DNA of 64,000 nucleotides from Rhizobium album (lineage in GTDB: Bacteria; Pseudomonadota; Alphaproteobacteria; Rhizobiales; Rhizobiaceae), in the NCBI RefSeq assembly GCF_003122325.1, contig NZ_QFBC01000001.1, positions 620,001-684,000 of the forward strand. Direction: 5' to 3'. Below the pieces are notes generated by a model. It was given only the letters and a program-made list of their open reading frames with translations. It did not search any database and was not told the DNA's origin. The position numbers and the translations under genes are program-made. This document shows, in pieces, positions 43,527 through 52,249 of the stretch (position 1 is the stretch's first letter; the number at the start of each line of letters is the position of its first letter).

Positions 43527-44462
43527 ATGGCTTTTACATCCGACGACCTCAAGCGCAATCCGGACTTCATCCGCGCGCTTATACATCTGGCGGTCAATCT
43601 GGGGGATTTCCATCGTGAAAACCCCAGGCTTTGCCGCACGCTTGTGTCCCATCAGCGGTGGTTGATGGGACAGGCGGCCTATATGCTGTTTCTGGAGGCC
43701 GATCCGGCGCAGCCCGGATCCGGCCTGACGTCGGCGCGCTTGAAGGATTTTGTCCTTCAGACCGGCTGCGCCAGCCGCAATACGGTGCTCGCCTTTGTCG
43801 AGGAAATGCTGAGCTACCGCTTCCTGCGCTACTATCCCGAAGACGAGGGACGCCGTTCCCGCCGGCTGGAACCTGCAGACGTCGCGCGCGCCGGCATGTT
43901 TCACTGGCTGCTGGCCAATCTCGCCGCTCTCGATCAGCTCGATGGCGGGAGCAGGGCGCAGACGATGGCGGCGGATCGTGACCTCGCCGATCCGACGCAT
44001 CGGTGCGCCGTGCGGACGTGCCTGGAGAATAAGGCATGGTGCGAGCCGCCCCAGCGTGTGGCGATGTTCCTGTGGACGGAAGCCGGCGGGCTGGTGATGG
44101 ATGAACTCGTCTCGCGCATCGACATGTCCAGGCAGATCGATGGCCGGATGAATATCGGGCGGGTGGATGCGCGCGTGCTGGCCGAAAAATTCATGATGTC
44201 GCGCACGCATCTGCAGCGCTTGCTGAAGAAGGCGGCTTCCGATGGATGCATCGGCTGGTACGATGCCAGGCGTGGCGGGGATATGTGGTTTTCCAGCGAC
44301 TTCCTGACGGAGTATTCCGCCTGGCAGGCAATCAAGTTTGCCGCCATCGATCAGGCGTTCAAAGCCGCACGAACCGCCATCGAACCGCAGTTTGCCGAAG
44401 AAGAAAACAGTTCCGTGCCGGAAAATGCCACGAGCCTGTTCCAGGCCTGCGGTTTGATCTGA
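43527..44462 (+). CDS. Unassigned protein with possible winged-helix DNA-binding regions
   Basis: I do not recognise this 311-residue protein. It is soluble and mostly helical. Residues around 70-110 (LTSARLKDFVLQTGCASRNTVLAFVEEML in parts) and around 215-245 (VLAEKFMMSRTHLQRLLKKAASDG) both read like helix-turn-helix segments, the second very like a MarR or AraC recognition region. It lies divergent from an MFS gene, the classic arrangement for a local regulator. No signal peptide and no enzyme motif are seen. Confidence 0.6.
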   Translation: MAFTSDDLKRNPDFIRALIHLAVNLGDFHRENPRLCRTLVSHQRWLMGQAAYMLFLEADPAQPGSGLTSARLKDFVLQTGCASRNTVLAFVEEMLSYRFLRYYPEDEGRRSRRLEPADVARAGMFHWLLANLAALDQLDGGSRAQTMAADRDLADPTHRCAVRTCLENKAWCEPPQRVAMFLWTEAGGLVMDELVSRIDMSRQIDGRMNIGRVDARVLAEKFMMSRTHLQRLLKKAASDGCIGWYDARRGGDMWFSSDFLTEYSAWQAIKFAAIDQAFKAARTAIEPQFAEEENSSVPENATSLFQACGLI

Positions 44463-44466
44463 AGGT

Positions 44467-44646
44467 TCAAAGCGGAACGGCAGCCATCGACGGGTCGTTG
44501 CAGCCATCTTTGCGCTGCTTGCCCGCGATTTCCCCCGAAACCTGGCAGCAGCGCTCGAATTCTTCGGCGGCACGAACCGCGGACGCGATATAGGCGCAGC
44601 TTTCGGAAACCGCATGCAAAAGCTGGAATGGGAAAGACCGGGGCAT
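44467..44646 (-). CDS. Small cysteine-containing protein (59 aa), short gene
   Basis: This 59-residue frame reads MPRSFPFQLLHAVSESCAY, then a helical AVRAAEEFERCCQV and GCNDPSMAAV. AGGTG lies 6 bases before the ATG. The composition is protein-like (amphipathic helix, four Cys), not that of a random antisense frame. Function unknown. It lies tail to tail with the 43527-44462 gene, the two stops 4 bp apart. Confidence 0.5.
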   Translation of the reverse strand: MPRSFPFQLLHAVSESCAYIASAVRAAEEFERCCQVSGEIAGKQRKDGCNDPSMAAVPL

Positions 44647-44678
44647 GCGTTACACCTGCGAGCGAAACTGTCTGTCGA

Positions 44679-44861
44679 TCAGCGTTCGCGAAAATCTGCG
44701 AAAATGGCCGTCTGTCGCGTCACGTGGCGATAGCCCGTGGCGGTCAGCTGCTCGTTCGTGGCAGAACCGAAATGATGGTAGTCGCGGCTGGAGCGACCGA
44801 AGGTACCGGCGAGACGAAGAGTCTCGAAGCCGGAATGAATGGGACGAAAACGCGGAGTCAT
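44679..44861 (-). CDS. Possible small protein (60 aa)
   Basis: This frame starts MTPRFRPIHSGFETLRLAG and ends NEQLTATGYRHVTRQTAIF. A ribosome site AGGA lies 9 bases upstream. The C-terminal part faintly recalls the small DUF1127-type rhizobial proteins (ELxxIGxxR), but another overlapping frame competes, so it is a weak call. Confidence 0.35.
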   Translation of the reverse strand: MTPRFRPIHSGFETLRLAGTFGRSSRDYHHFGSATNEQLTATGYRHVTRQTAIFADFRER

Positions 44862-44908
44862 TGCCTTGGTTCCTAGTCTGAATTTCCTCCCAAGACATGG
44901 GTAATATA

Positions 44909-44926
44909 TTGCAATGCAACATGATT
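44909..44926. promoter_or_regulatory. Motif TTGCA-N-TGCAA-Y-ATGATT, copy 1
   Basis: The palindrome TTGCA-A-TGCAA is followed by CATGATT. The same 18-base pattern with two changes occurs at 56760-56777, in another upstream region. It lies 48-65 bp before the small gene at 44679-44861 and may be an operator. Confidence 0.4.
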
Positions 44927-45000
44927 CTGCAACGCACCGAAGCGGGCGGCTGTCATGCAGGAATTGCATGGCTTTTTTCATATATTTTTAATGTTGATAT

Positions 45001-45897
45001 TTATTTAAGCAGTTCGCCGGCGCGTCCCCGGAATGCCTGAAGATCCGCCCATGCGAGCCGCTTGTTGATCGGTGCTGTCAGCAGTTCCTGTGGATGCAGG
45101 CTGGCAATTGCCGGAACGATGAGCGAACCGATTGAAATCTCTCGCCATTGACCGCGCACGGCATGGATCGTCTCGCTGCCGCCGAAGAAGAACCGGGCGC
45201 TGAAATTGCCGAGCAGAAGCACGGCGCGAGGCTTGGCTAGCGCAAGTTGCTGCTCGATGAACGGCCGGCAGATGTCCATCTCCGGCTGGGAAGGCATGCG
45301 GTTGCCGGGGGGGCGCCACGGCAGGATATTGGTGAGAAACACCTTGTCCCTGTTCAGCCCGATCGATGCCAGCATGCGATCGAGAAGCTGGCCGGCGCGG
45401 CCGGCAAAAGGTTCGCCGTCGCGATCGTCGTCGGCATTCGGCATCGGCCCGACGATGGCAAGGCCGTTCGACGCGTCGCCCCTGGCGAAAATCGTGCTGC
45501 GCGCCGTGCTCTTGAGATTGCAGCCGTTGAAATTTTCCAGGGCCGTGCGCAGCTCTTCCAGCGATTGGGCGCTTTCCGCCGCAAACCGTGCCTGGGCAAT
45601 GGCCTGGTCGTCGGGGATAGCCGGCGGGGCCGAGAGCGGGCGCTCCCGGGCGACAGGCTGGGCCGCTTTGTCGCGACTTGCGGCGGTCGTGCGGCCCTCC
45701 ATCCTGTTGGTGGAGGAGGCCTGTGACGGCGTCTGCGACACAGGGGCATGCGCTTGGCGCGCTTGCCGGGCAGCCGCGAATTCCTGAAAACGATCGACGG
45801 CCTGCTCTTCCAGCATCCAGTCGACACCGGCATCGGCATGGAAATGCAGCAGGGCGGCAAGCTCGGCGGCGGTCAGGTCTTGGGCAGCGATCATCAT
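45001..45897 (-). CDS. Uracil-DNA glycosylase, family 4/5-like
   Basis: This is a 298-residue protein. After a divergent N-terminal third, the UDG core reads LAIVGPMPNADDDRDGEPFAGRAGQLLDRML, then NILPWRPPGNRMPSQPE, LLLGNFSARFFFGG and SLHPQELL. It removes uracil from DNA. The usual family-4 Fe-S set of four Cys is not kept: the second of the first pair is absent (GCNLKST), and WRPPGNR replaces CRPPGNR. I recall similar alphaproteobacterial forms. It may be a cluster-free variant with altered stability. Confidence 0.82.
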   Translation of the reverse strand: MMIAAQDLTAAELAALLHFHADAGVDWMLEEQAVDRFQEFAAARQARQAHAPVSQTPSQASSTNRMEGRTTAASRDKAAQPVARERPLSAPPAIPDDQAIAQARFAAESAQSLEELRTALENFNGCNLKSTARSTIFARGDASNGLAIVGPMPNADDDRDGEPFAGRAGQLLDRMLASIGLNRDKVFLTNILPWRPPGNRMPSQPEMDICRPFIEQQLALAKPRAVLLLGNFSARFFFGGSETIHAVRGQWREISIGSLIVPAIASLHPQELLTAPINKRLAWADLQAFRGRAGELLK

Positions 45898-45958
45898 CCG
45901 TGTTTACCGCATCCCGACCCGCCGGGAAAGGCCGGGATGCGCTGACGGGCGCCTCCGG

Positions 45959-47242
45959 TCAGGCCGTCCACTGCGCGATATCGCTGCGCTCGCCGATCAG
46001 CGCCAGGCCATGGGCGATCGACAGCAACTCGCCACCGCTTTCGATGCGGCTGGCTTCGAAGCGTTCGGTGAACAGCCGCCGGACGGCCGGCACGAAGGAT
46101 GTGCCGCCGGTGAGGAAGACCTTGTCGATCTCGCCGGCCCGGGTATCGGTCTTGGCCAGCACCTCGTCCAGCGCTTGCTCGATGCGCGCCAGATCGGCGG
46201 CGATCCAGTTTTCGAAGTCGGCCCGCCGCACCGTGGAATTGCCGTCCCGGCCGAGCGGCGGGAAATTGAACTCTGCTTCTTCGTTTTGCGACAGCGCCAT
46301 CTTGGTCGCCGAAACGCCCTGATAGAGCGGATATCCCTCGTCGTGCTCGATCAGGTCGATGAAGGTTTCGAGCTTTTCCGGTTCCAGGCTGGAGCGCACC
46401 AGCTTTTTAAGATCGGCGAATTCCTTCGATGTCTTGAACACCGAAAGCTGGTTCCAGCGGCTGAAATTGGCGTAATAGCCGCTCGGCACCTCCAGAACCT
46501 TGTCGAAACTCTTGAAATGGCTGCCCTTGCCGATGCGCGGCGCGACGATGTTGTCGACGATGCGCGAATCGAACTGGTCGCCGGCAACGCCGACGCCGGA
46601 ATGGCCGACCGGCGTGGCGGTCAGGCGGCCTGCATGCGTTTCGAAGCGGATCAGCGAATAGTCCGTCGTGCCGCCGCCGAAATCGGCGACCAGTACGGTG
46701 GCGTCGGCCTTGAGGTTTTGCGCGAAATAGAAGGCGGCGGCCACCGGTTCGTAGACGTAGTGGATTTCGGGGAGGCCAAGCCTCACCAATGCGTTGTTGT
46801 AACGGGTCATGGCCAAGGCCTCGTCCGGGTTGGCGCCGGCAAAACTCACCGGGCGGCCGACGACGAGGCGGGAGACATCGCTGCGCCATTCCGTCCCGGC
46901 ATAGGATTTCAGCCGCTGCAGGAACACCTCCATCAGGTCTTCGAAACTATAGCGTTTGGCGAAGACGAGCGTGCCCTGGAACAGGGCGCTGGCGGCAAAG
47001 GTCTTGATCGATTGCAGGAAACGACAGTCGCCGGGATTGTCGATGAATTGCTGGATCGCCGCCCGCCCGGCTTCCGTCTTCACGACAGTCGCCTTGTCCT
47101 TGAGAAAGGACAGGGCGGTGCGCATGCTGTCGCTGACGCCGGCGCTGCTGGTGAAGGTCATGGAACGGGTGCCGGAGCCGCCGTCGCCAAGCGCCAGAAC
47201 TGTGTTGGTCGTTCCAAAATCGAGACCCAGTGCGCCAGCCAT
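45959..47242 (-). CDS. Hsp70 family ATPase, YegD-like, without substrate-binding domain
   Basis: This 427-residue protein has an actin/Hsp70 ATPase start GLDFGTTNTVLALG, phosphate-2 VLVADFGGGTTDYSL and adenosine segment VFLTGGTSFVPAVRRLF. It ends near residue 427, so it lacks the peptide-binding domain of DnaK (about 640). YegD-type proteins have this layout; the role is unclear, perhaps a specialised chaperone or regulatory ATPase. Confidence 0.87.
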   Translation of the reverse strand: MAGALGLDFGTTNTVLALGDGGSGTRSMTFTSSAGVSDSMRTALSFLKDKATVVKTEAGRAAIQQFIDNPGDCRFLQSIKTFAASALFQGTLVFAKRYSFEDLMEVFLQRLKSYAGTEWRSDVSRLVVGRPVSFAGANPDEALAMTRYNNALVRLGLPEIHYVYEPVAAAFYFAQNLKADATVLVADFGGGTTDYSLIRFETHAGRLTATPVGHSGVGVAGDQFDSRIVDNIVAPRIGKGSHFKSFDKVLEVPSGYYANFSRWNQLSVFKTSKEFADLKKLVRSSLEPEKLETFIDLIEHDEGYPLYQGVSATKMALSQNEEAEFNFPPLGRDGNSTVRRADFENWIAADLARIEQALDEVLAKTDTRAGEIDKVFLTGGTSFVPAVRRLFTERFEASRIESGGELLSIAHGLALIGERSDIAQWTA

Positions 47243-47373
47243 GTCTGCGCCCTTTCAAACTGTCATTTTCGTTGGTGGTGGCCCGGAGGCGCCGGCCGGA
47301 TATGAGCCGGGCCGGGGTGAGGAGGGGGGCGTCTTTGGCATGAAGAGGCGGCGATGGCAAGCGTTGCCTTTGT

Positions 47374-48273
47374 TCAGCCGGGCAATGCGTTGCCGCTCCC
47401 GCGTGTCTGCTCGGCCATGGCGGCGATCCAGCTGCGGAACGCCTCCATCGCCGTGCTCACATGCCGGGATTTGAGCCGGGTGAGCCAGTAGCGGCCCTTC
47501 GAGACGTATATGGGGAAGGGCTGCTCTACCCATCCGGCGGCCAGGTGCCGGGAAAACATCAAGGGCGGGGCCAATGCCACGCCTGCGCCCTGCAAGGCCG
47601 CCTCCATCATGATGACGGAAGAGTCGAAAACCAGGCCGCGGATCGCCGGCGGCTCGATGCGGGCGGCTTCGAACCAGCTCGGCCACTCGTCGGCACGATA
47701 GGAGCGCAGCAGCGTCTGGCGGGTCAGGTCTTCGGGCGTTCGCAACTGGGCGGCGAGCGCCGGGATGCACAACACCGAAAGCGGCGCTTCGAACAGGGCC
47801 TCCGCATCGGTATCGTGCCATGCGCCGCTGCCGAACCGGATGGCATAATCCAGTCCTTCGGCGGCGATGTCGACGCGGTTGTTGTTGGTCGAAAGCCGGA
47901 TGTCGATGAACGGGTATTTTTCGCGGAAATCGGCAAGCCGCGGCAGCAGCCAGCCGACTGCCAGCGTGCCCACGGCGCCGACCGTCAGGACATCGCGCAG
48001 GTGGCCGCCCTCGAAGCGATCGAGCATGTCGGCCATCCGGTTGAAGGACTCCTGCAGCGTCGGCAGCAGTGCCATGCCTTCGTCCGTGATCATCAACCCG
48101 CGCGGCAACCGGCGGAAAAGCAAGGTGCCGAGCCGTTGTTCCAGGAGCTTCACCTGGTGGCTGACGGCCGCTTGCGTGACGCAAAGCTCGATGGCGGCGC
48201 GGGTAAAACTCAGATGCCGCGCCGATGCCTCGAAAGCGCGCAGCGCGTTGAGCGGCAAATATGGTCGAACCAT
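47374..48273 (-). CDS. LysR-family regulator, AmpR/GcvA-like, of the adjacent beta-lactamase
   Basis: This 299-residue protein opens [30 protein letters not shown] followed by [14 protein letters not shown] (given in parts), the AmpR/GcvA-type winged helix. The effector domain spans residues 90-290. The start at 48273 is chosen at the conserved LysR beginning; the open frame continues upstream without meaning. It is divergent from a class D beta-lactamase, as ampR is from ampC, so it likely controls that gene in response to cell-wall fragments. Confidence 0.85.
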   Translation of the reverse strand: MVRPYLPLNALRAFEASARHLSFTRAAIELCVTQAAVSHQVKLLEQRLGTLLFRRLPRGLMITDEGMALLPTLQESFNRMADMLDRFEGGHLRDVLTVGAVGTLAVGWLLPRLADFREKYPFIDIRLSTNNNRVDIAAEGLDYAIRFGSGAWHDTDAEALFEAPLSVLCIPALAAQLRTPEDLTRQTLLRSYRADEWPSWFEAARIEPPAIRGLVFDSSVIMMEAALQGAGVALAPPLMFSRHLAAGWVEQPFPIYVSKGRYWLTRLKSRHVSTAMEAFRSWIAAMAEQTRGSGNALPG

Positions 48274-48376
48274 GACAATGCCCAAATTAAATTCATGTCT
48301 CGCCGAAAATATCATCGTTTGTCGTGTCGCGGCAAGAGACGCTAGAAACCGGTCATCCAACCGAACGGAGATCGCC
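48274..48376. promoter_or_regulatory. Divergent promoter/operator region, LysR / beta-lactamase
   Basis: This 103 bp AT-rich stretch lies between the two divergent starts. AmpR-type regulators bind such shared regions. I do not assign a specific T-N11-A box, because more than one register fits. Confidence 0.5.
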
Positions 48377-49195
48377 ATGACCAGAAAATTCCGCCTCTTT
48401 GCCGCTTTGTTCCTTGCCGGGTCAGCCCTGAATATAGCCGATCTGGCGGCGAAGGAGCCGGGCAGGATCGAGTGCACATTGATCGTCGACGAGGTGAGCG
48501 GCGACGTCCTCCATCGTGAAGGCATTTGCGACAAGGCGTTCAGCCCGATGTCCAGCTTCAAATTGCCTTTGGCCATCATGGGTTACGATGCAGGCGTGCT
48601 CATCGATGCACAAAATCCGCTATGGGACTACAAGCCCGAATTCGCCGGATCGAAGCGCGAGCAGAAGGCGACCAATCCGACCATATGGGAGAAGGATTCG
48701 ATCGTCTGGTATTCCCAGGAATTGACGCGGCGTCTCGGCGAAAGCAAGTTCGGTGACTACGTGCAGCGTTTCAACTACGGCAACCGCGATGTCAGCGGCG
48801 ATGCGGGCAAGAAGAATGGCCTGACGCATGCCTGGCTGATGTCGTCGCTAAAAATTTCTCCGGAAGAGCAGGTGGCATTCCTGCGGCGTTTCCTCAGGGG
48901 CGAACTGCCGGTCTCCGAACATGCGATGGACATGACGCAGGCAATCCTGCCGCATTTTGCGGCCGCGGATTGGGATGTGCAGGGCAAGACCGGTAGCGGC
49001 TGGATGAAGACCAAAAGCGGCAAGATCGACAGGAGCCGCCCGATCGGCTGGTTCGTCGGCTGGGCGATGCGGGACGAGCGCCGCGTGATCTTCGCCCGGC
49101 TTGAGGTCAATGCGAAAGATACCGAAGAGTATGCCGGCAGGGAGGCCCGCGACGAGTTTCTCAAGGCGCTTCCGCGGATCTCCGAGACGTTTTAG
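48377..49195 (+). CDS. Class D (OXA-type) beta-lactamase
   Basis: This 272-residue protein has a signal peptide and the class D motifs in order: SSFK ([19 protein letters not shown]), SIV in [13 protein letters not shown] in [11 protein letters not shown] and KTG in GKTGSGW. The active Ser and Lys are in SSFK. It hydrolyses beta-lactams in the periplasm. CGGAG lies before the ATG at 48377. Its divergent LysR neighbour implies inducible expression. It looks chromosomal with no nearby mobile element. Confidence 0.9.
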   Translation: MTRKFRLFAALFLAGSALNIADLAAKEPGRIECTLIVDEVSGDVLHREGICDKAFSPMSSFKLPLAIMGYDAGVLIDAQNPLWDYKPEFAGSKREQKATNPTIWEKDSIVWYSQELTRRLGESKFGDYVQRFNYGNRDVSGDAGKKNGLTHAWLMSSLKISPEEQVAFLRRFLRGELPVSEHAMDMTQAILPHFAAADWDVQGKTGSGWMKTKSGKIDRSRPIGWFVGWAMRDERRVIFARLEVNAKDTEEYAGREARDEFLKALPRISETF

Positions 49196-49325
49196 TCCAA
49201 CGATTGTCCTTTCTCCCCAAGTATCGACGCCAAACTATTTTTAAGCCTATCCAGTAACGGTCTCCCTATTTGTCATGGCGGTATTATAAGTGCGGCATCG
49301 TCAGCCACATACTGGGAGTACCGTT

Positions 49326-49730
49326 ATGAAGCTTGTTGCTATCGCTGCTGCTGCCTGCTTTCTGTCGTCCGTTGCCATGGCTCAGGAATCGCCCGTTGGG
49401 AATTGGGCGATGGACAAGGATGCCACGCTGGCTGTTCTCGTCGAGAACGGCAAGGACGATGAAAAAGTGAAGCAGATGGTCGAGATGCTCGCGGCATCGA
49501 CCGTCGATTTCACCGAGGACACTATCCAGTTCATGGCATCGCCGGATGTTTTCCTGGCCAAGTGTGGTTGGGAAGCCGACGATCAGGGCGCCATCAAGAT
49601 CCAGAACTGCGTCGACAAGGACGGCAAGCCGGACGCCAAGAACGGACCGACCAGCGCCAACTGGATGGAAGACGACAGCCTGCGGCTTCTGGGCGGCCAT
49701 GACATGGTTCTCGTCTATCGCCGCAAGTAG
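49326..49730 (+). CDS. Small secreted protein of unknown function
   Basis: This 134-residue protein has a clear signal peptide (MKLVAIAAAACFLSSVAMA, cleavage near residue 19-20) and two cysteines at FLAKCGWEAD and IQNCVDKD that may form a disulphide. No family is recognised. The start at 49326 gives the cleanest signal peptide. A good terminator follows. Confidence 0.7.
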   Translation: MKLVAIAAAACFLSSVAMAQESPVGNWAMDKDATLAVLVENGKDDEKVKQMVEMLAASTVDFTEDTIQFMASPDVFLAKCGWEADDQGAIKIQNCVDKDGKPDAKNGPTSANWMEDDSLRLLGGHDMVLVYRRK

Positions 49731-49744
49731 GTCTACGCAAAAGC

Positions 49745-49778
49745 AATCCTGCGCGGTTTCGTTCCGCACAGGATTTTT
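49745..49778 (+). terminator. Intrinsic terminator after the secreted protein gene
   Basis: AATCCTG (49745-49751) and GCGG (49753-49756) pair with CCGC (49764-49767) and CAGGATT (49769-49775), with one mismatch, and TTTTT follows. It lies between convergent genes and could serve the minus-strand SDR gene too. Confidence 0.7.
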
Positions 49779-49787
49779 CATGTGTTG

Positions 49788-50576
49788 TCAGAGTGAATGC
49801 GCTGCGCCCCCGTCGCAACGGACCATGCTGCCGGTGACGTAGCTTGCCGGTTCGCTGCAGAGGAAAGCGGCGACCGCGGCGAATTCCTCGACACGGCCAT
49901 ACCGACCGGCCGGAATCTCTTTTGCGGAGGACCTGCGAATGTCCTCGAGGCTGCGGCCGGTTCTTTTCGCAACGGCATTGTCCAACTCGTCCAGACGGTC
50001 GGTATGAATGCTGCCCGGCAGGAGCAGGTTCGACGTGATACCGTAACCGGCAACCTCGGTCGACAATGTTTTCGACCAACCTGCCAGCGCCGGCCGCAGG
50101 GTGTTGGAGAGCGCCAGCCCGCCGATCGGCTCGATCACACCGGAGGAAGCGACGGTGAGGATGCGGCCCCAGCCTTGTTCCTTCATGCCCGGCAGCAACC
50201 GGTTGGTCAGGTTGATGATCTGCAGCACCATCGAATGAAAATAGGTGATGAGCTTGTCTTCGCTCATGTCTTCGGTGGTGCCGGGCGTCGGCCCGCCGCT
50301 GTTGTTGACCAGGATATCGACGCCACCGAGCTTGTCTGCGATGGCCTTCTCCATGGTCGGCACGAATTCCGTGTCACCGAGATCGGCCCAGACCCAGTCT
50401 GCCTTGCCTTGGCCCAACTGGTTGATCTCCTTGCAGTTTGCCGCCAGGCGGTCGCCGTTGCGGCCGCAGAGCAGGACATGGGCGCCTTCGCGCGCAAGCG
50501 CCATGGCGATGCCGCGTCCGAGGCCGCGGGAGGAGGCAAGCACGACGGCGCGTTTGCCCTGGATGCCGAGATTCAT
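49788..50576 (-). CDS. SDR family oxidoreductase
   Basis: This 262-residue short-chain dehydrogenase/reductase has the Rossmann motif VVLASSRGLGRGIA and the NNSGG segment (VDILVNNSGGPT). The family's catalytic YxxxK should lie near LALSNTLRPALAGWSKTLS, where the Tyr position reads Asn/Thr and only the Lys fits, so the usual Tyr may be replaced. NADP(H) use and substrate are unknown. It runs 26 bp after the FAD-linked oxidase gene on the same strand, so it is probably cotranscribed. Confidence 0.82.
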   Translation of the reverse strand: MNLGIQGKRAVVLASSRGLGRGIAMALAREGAHVLLCGRNGDRLAANCKEINQLGQGKADWVWADLGDTEFVPTMEKAIADKLGGVDILVNNSGGPTPGTTEDMSEDKLITYFHSMVLQIINLTNRLLPGMKEQGWGRILTVASSGVIEPIGGLALSNTLRPALAGWSKTLSTEVAGYGITSNLLLPGSIHTDRLDELDNAVAKRTGRSLEDIRRSSAKEIPAGRYGRVEEFAAVAAFLCSEPASYVTGSMVRCDGGAAHSL

Positions 50577-50602
50577 GGTGAAATCCTCTGTCGCTGGAAG
50601 TG

Positions 50603-52000
50603 TCAGAAAGGAACCTTGCCCGGATTGAACAGGCCTTTTGGGTCGAGCAGCGCCTTGAGCTGCCGCGCCAGCGCCTGTTTTTCCGGATGGCAGAAGGTCT
50701 GGTAGGCATGGCGTTTTTCGATGCCGACGCCATGCTCCGCCGAAAAGCTGCCGCCTGTCTCCGTTACGCCTGTGTAGACCGCGTCTTCGATGGGCAAGAG
50801 GTGGTCGGCTGCCGATGTATCGACATTGGCGATCGACAGATGCAGGTTGCCGTCGGCGATATGGCCGTAGACGTAGGCGTCGTAGGCCGGATCGATCGTT
50901 TTCAGTCGCGCCCGCAAGCCGGCGACATAATCGTCGAGATGACGCGGCGGAACCGAGACGTCGAAGGACGGGGCGCCGGGGTGGAAACGGTAGATGAAAT
51001 GCGATTCCTCGCGCAGTTGCCAGAAACGGCGGGCCTGGTCGAGCGATTGCGCGACGATGCCGCCCGTCAGACCGGCCGGTCCCCAGAGTTCCTCCAGTCC
51101 GCTTTCGAGCGCCTCGGTCGCCACGGCCACGCTCTCGGCGGAAACCTCGATCAACAGGACGGCGGCGGTCTCCGGCTCCAGCCAGCCGAGGTCTAAACCG
51201 AAGGTTTCGGCGCTGTCGCGGATGAAGCGCTGCCACATCAGTTCGGCACCCTCCAGCAGCGCAAACGGCAGGTCGCGGAAATGGCCGATCACGGAAAGTG
51301 CCGCTTCGGCGTTCGCAACGCCGATCAGAGCCGTCGCCCGCGCCGCGCGCCGGCTTTCGAGCTTGAGGGCCACGCGCGTCACGATGCCGAAGGCGCCTTC
51401 GCCGCCGATGAACAGATGCTTGAGGTCCGGCCCGGCGCTGACCTTCACCACCCGCGTCAGGTCGCGAAAGATCTCGCCGTTCGGCATGACGGCCTCGAGC
51501 CCCAGCACCTGGTGGCGCATGACGCCGTTGCGGAAGGCAAGGATGCCGCCGGCATTGGTCGAGACCATGCCACCGATCGTCGCGGTGCCGCGCGACGGCA
51601 GGTCGACGCCGGTGGTCAGCCCATGCCGTCCCGCAGCCTCCTGCAGCGCCTGCAAGGTTACGCCGGCCTGCGCCACGGCGGTGCGTTCGGCAGGGTCCAG
51701 CATGTCGATGGCCGAAAGCCGCGCCGTCGAGATGATCAATTCCCCCGGCCGGCTGATATTGCCGCCGACAAGCCCCGTGCGGCCGCCTTGCGGCACGATC
51801 GCCACGTTTTCGCGGCCGCACCAGGAGACCAGCCTCGCAACCGCTTCCGTCGTCGCCGGAAACGCCATAACCCCAGCCTCAAAATTCTGCGGATGTTCAC
51901 CGGGATCCCGATTGGCCAGTTCGTCCGGACCGACGAGCCCGATCTCCGTGTCGAAAGACCGCAGGGTTTCGAAGAGTTGTGTTGGTGTATAGGATGTCAT
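50603..52000 (-). CDS. FAD-binding D-2-hydroxyacid dehydrogenase family (D-2-hydroxyglutarate/D-lactate type)
   Basis: This 465-residue flavoprotein of the GlcD/VAO fold has FAD-site segments VPQGGRTGLVGGN and GVDLPSRGTATIGGMVSTNAGG, and C-terminal motifs YGHIADGNLHLSI and SAEHGVGIEKR with metal/substrate histidines. It probably oxidises D-2-hydroxyglutarate or D-lactate. The start at 52000 is taken at MTSYTPTQ; a far longer open frame is antisense to ETF-QO and is not coding. Divergent to ETF-QO. Confidence 0.88.
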   Translation of the reverse strand: MTSYTPTQLFETLRSFDTEIGLVGPDELANRDPGEHPQNFEAGVMAFPATTEAVARLVSWCGRENVAIVPQGGRTGLVGGNISRPGELIISTARLSAIDMLDPAERTAVAQAGVTLQALQEAAGRHGLTTGVDLPSRGTATIGGMVSTNAGGILAFRNGVMRHQVLGLEAVMPNGEIFRDLTRVVKVSAGPDLKHLFIGGEGAFGIVTRVALKLESRRAARATALIGVANAEAALSVIGHFRDLPFALLEGAELMWQRFIRDSAETFGLDLGWLEPETAAVLLIEVSAESVAVATEALESGLEELWGPAGLTGGIVAQSLDQARRFWQLREESHFIYRFHPGAPSFDVSVPPRHLDDYVAGLRARLKTIDPAYDAYVYGHIADGNLHLSIANVDTSAADHLLPIEDAVYTGVTETGGSFSAEHGVGIEKRHAYQTFCHPEKQALARQLKALLDPKGLFNPGKVPF

Positions 52001-52249
52001 CGTCGTCTTTCTGAGGGTAATCATGTCGCGTCCGGACGCGAAGTCCCGTGCCGATACCGGTATCCCTCCTGGGGCGGGAAAGGCAAGCCGGTCTTTCATG
52101 CAAGGGTTCGTTGTGCATTGCGAAGAAAAATTGTTATGCAGATGTACAATTGGACCGCAGGTATCGTATCGATGCTCGACAAACGCGCTGTGTTTTGACA
52201 AGAGATAAAGAAACGGGCGTGGGGACGCCCGGCAGATGGAGAGAGTTTG
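52001..52249. promoter_or_regulatory. Divergent promoter region, FAD dehydrogenase / ETF-QO
   Basis: The 249 bp between the two starts hold AT-rich stretches near 52120-52215 and the ETF-QO ribosome site GGAGAGAG. No gene is seen. A shared regulatory region would fit the linked redox roles of the neighbours. Confidence 0.45.

Noticed and set aside
43308-44615. Antisense frame of 435 codons opposite the unassigned regulator-like gene
   Set aside because: No recognisable domain, and the plus-strand gene has a balanced protein composition and helix-turn-helix features.
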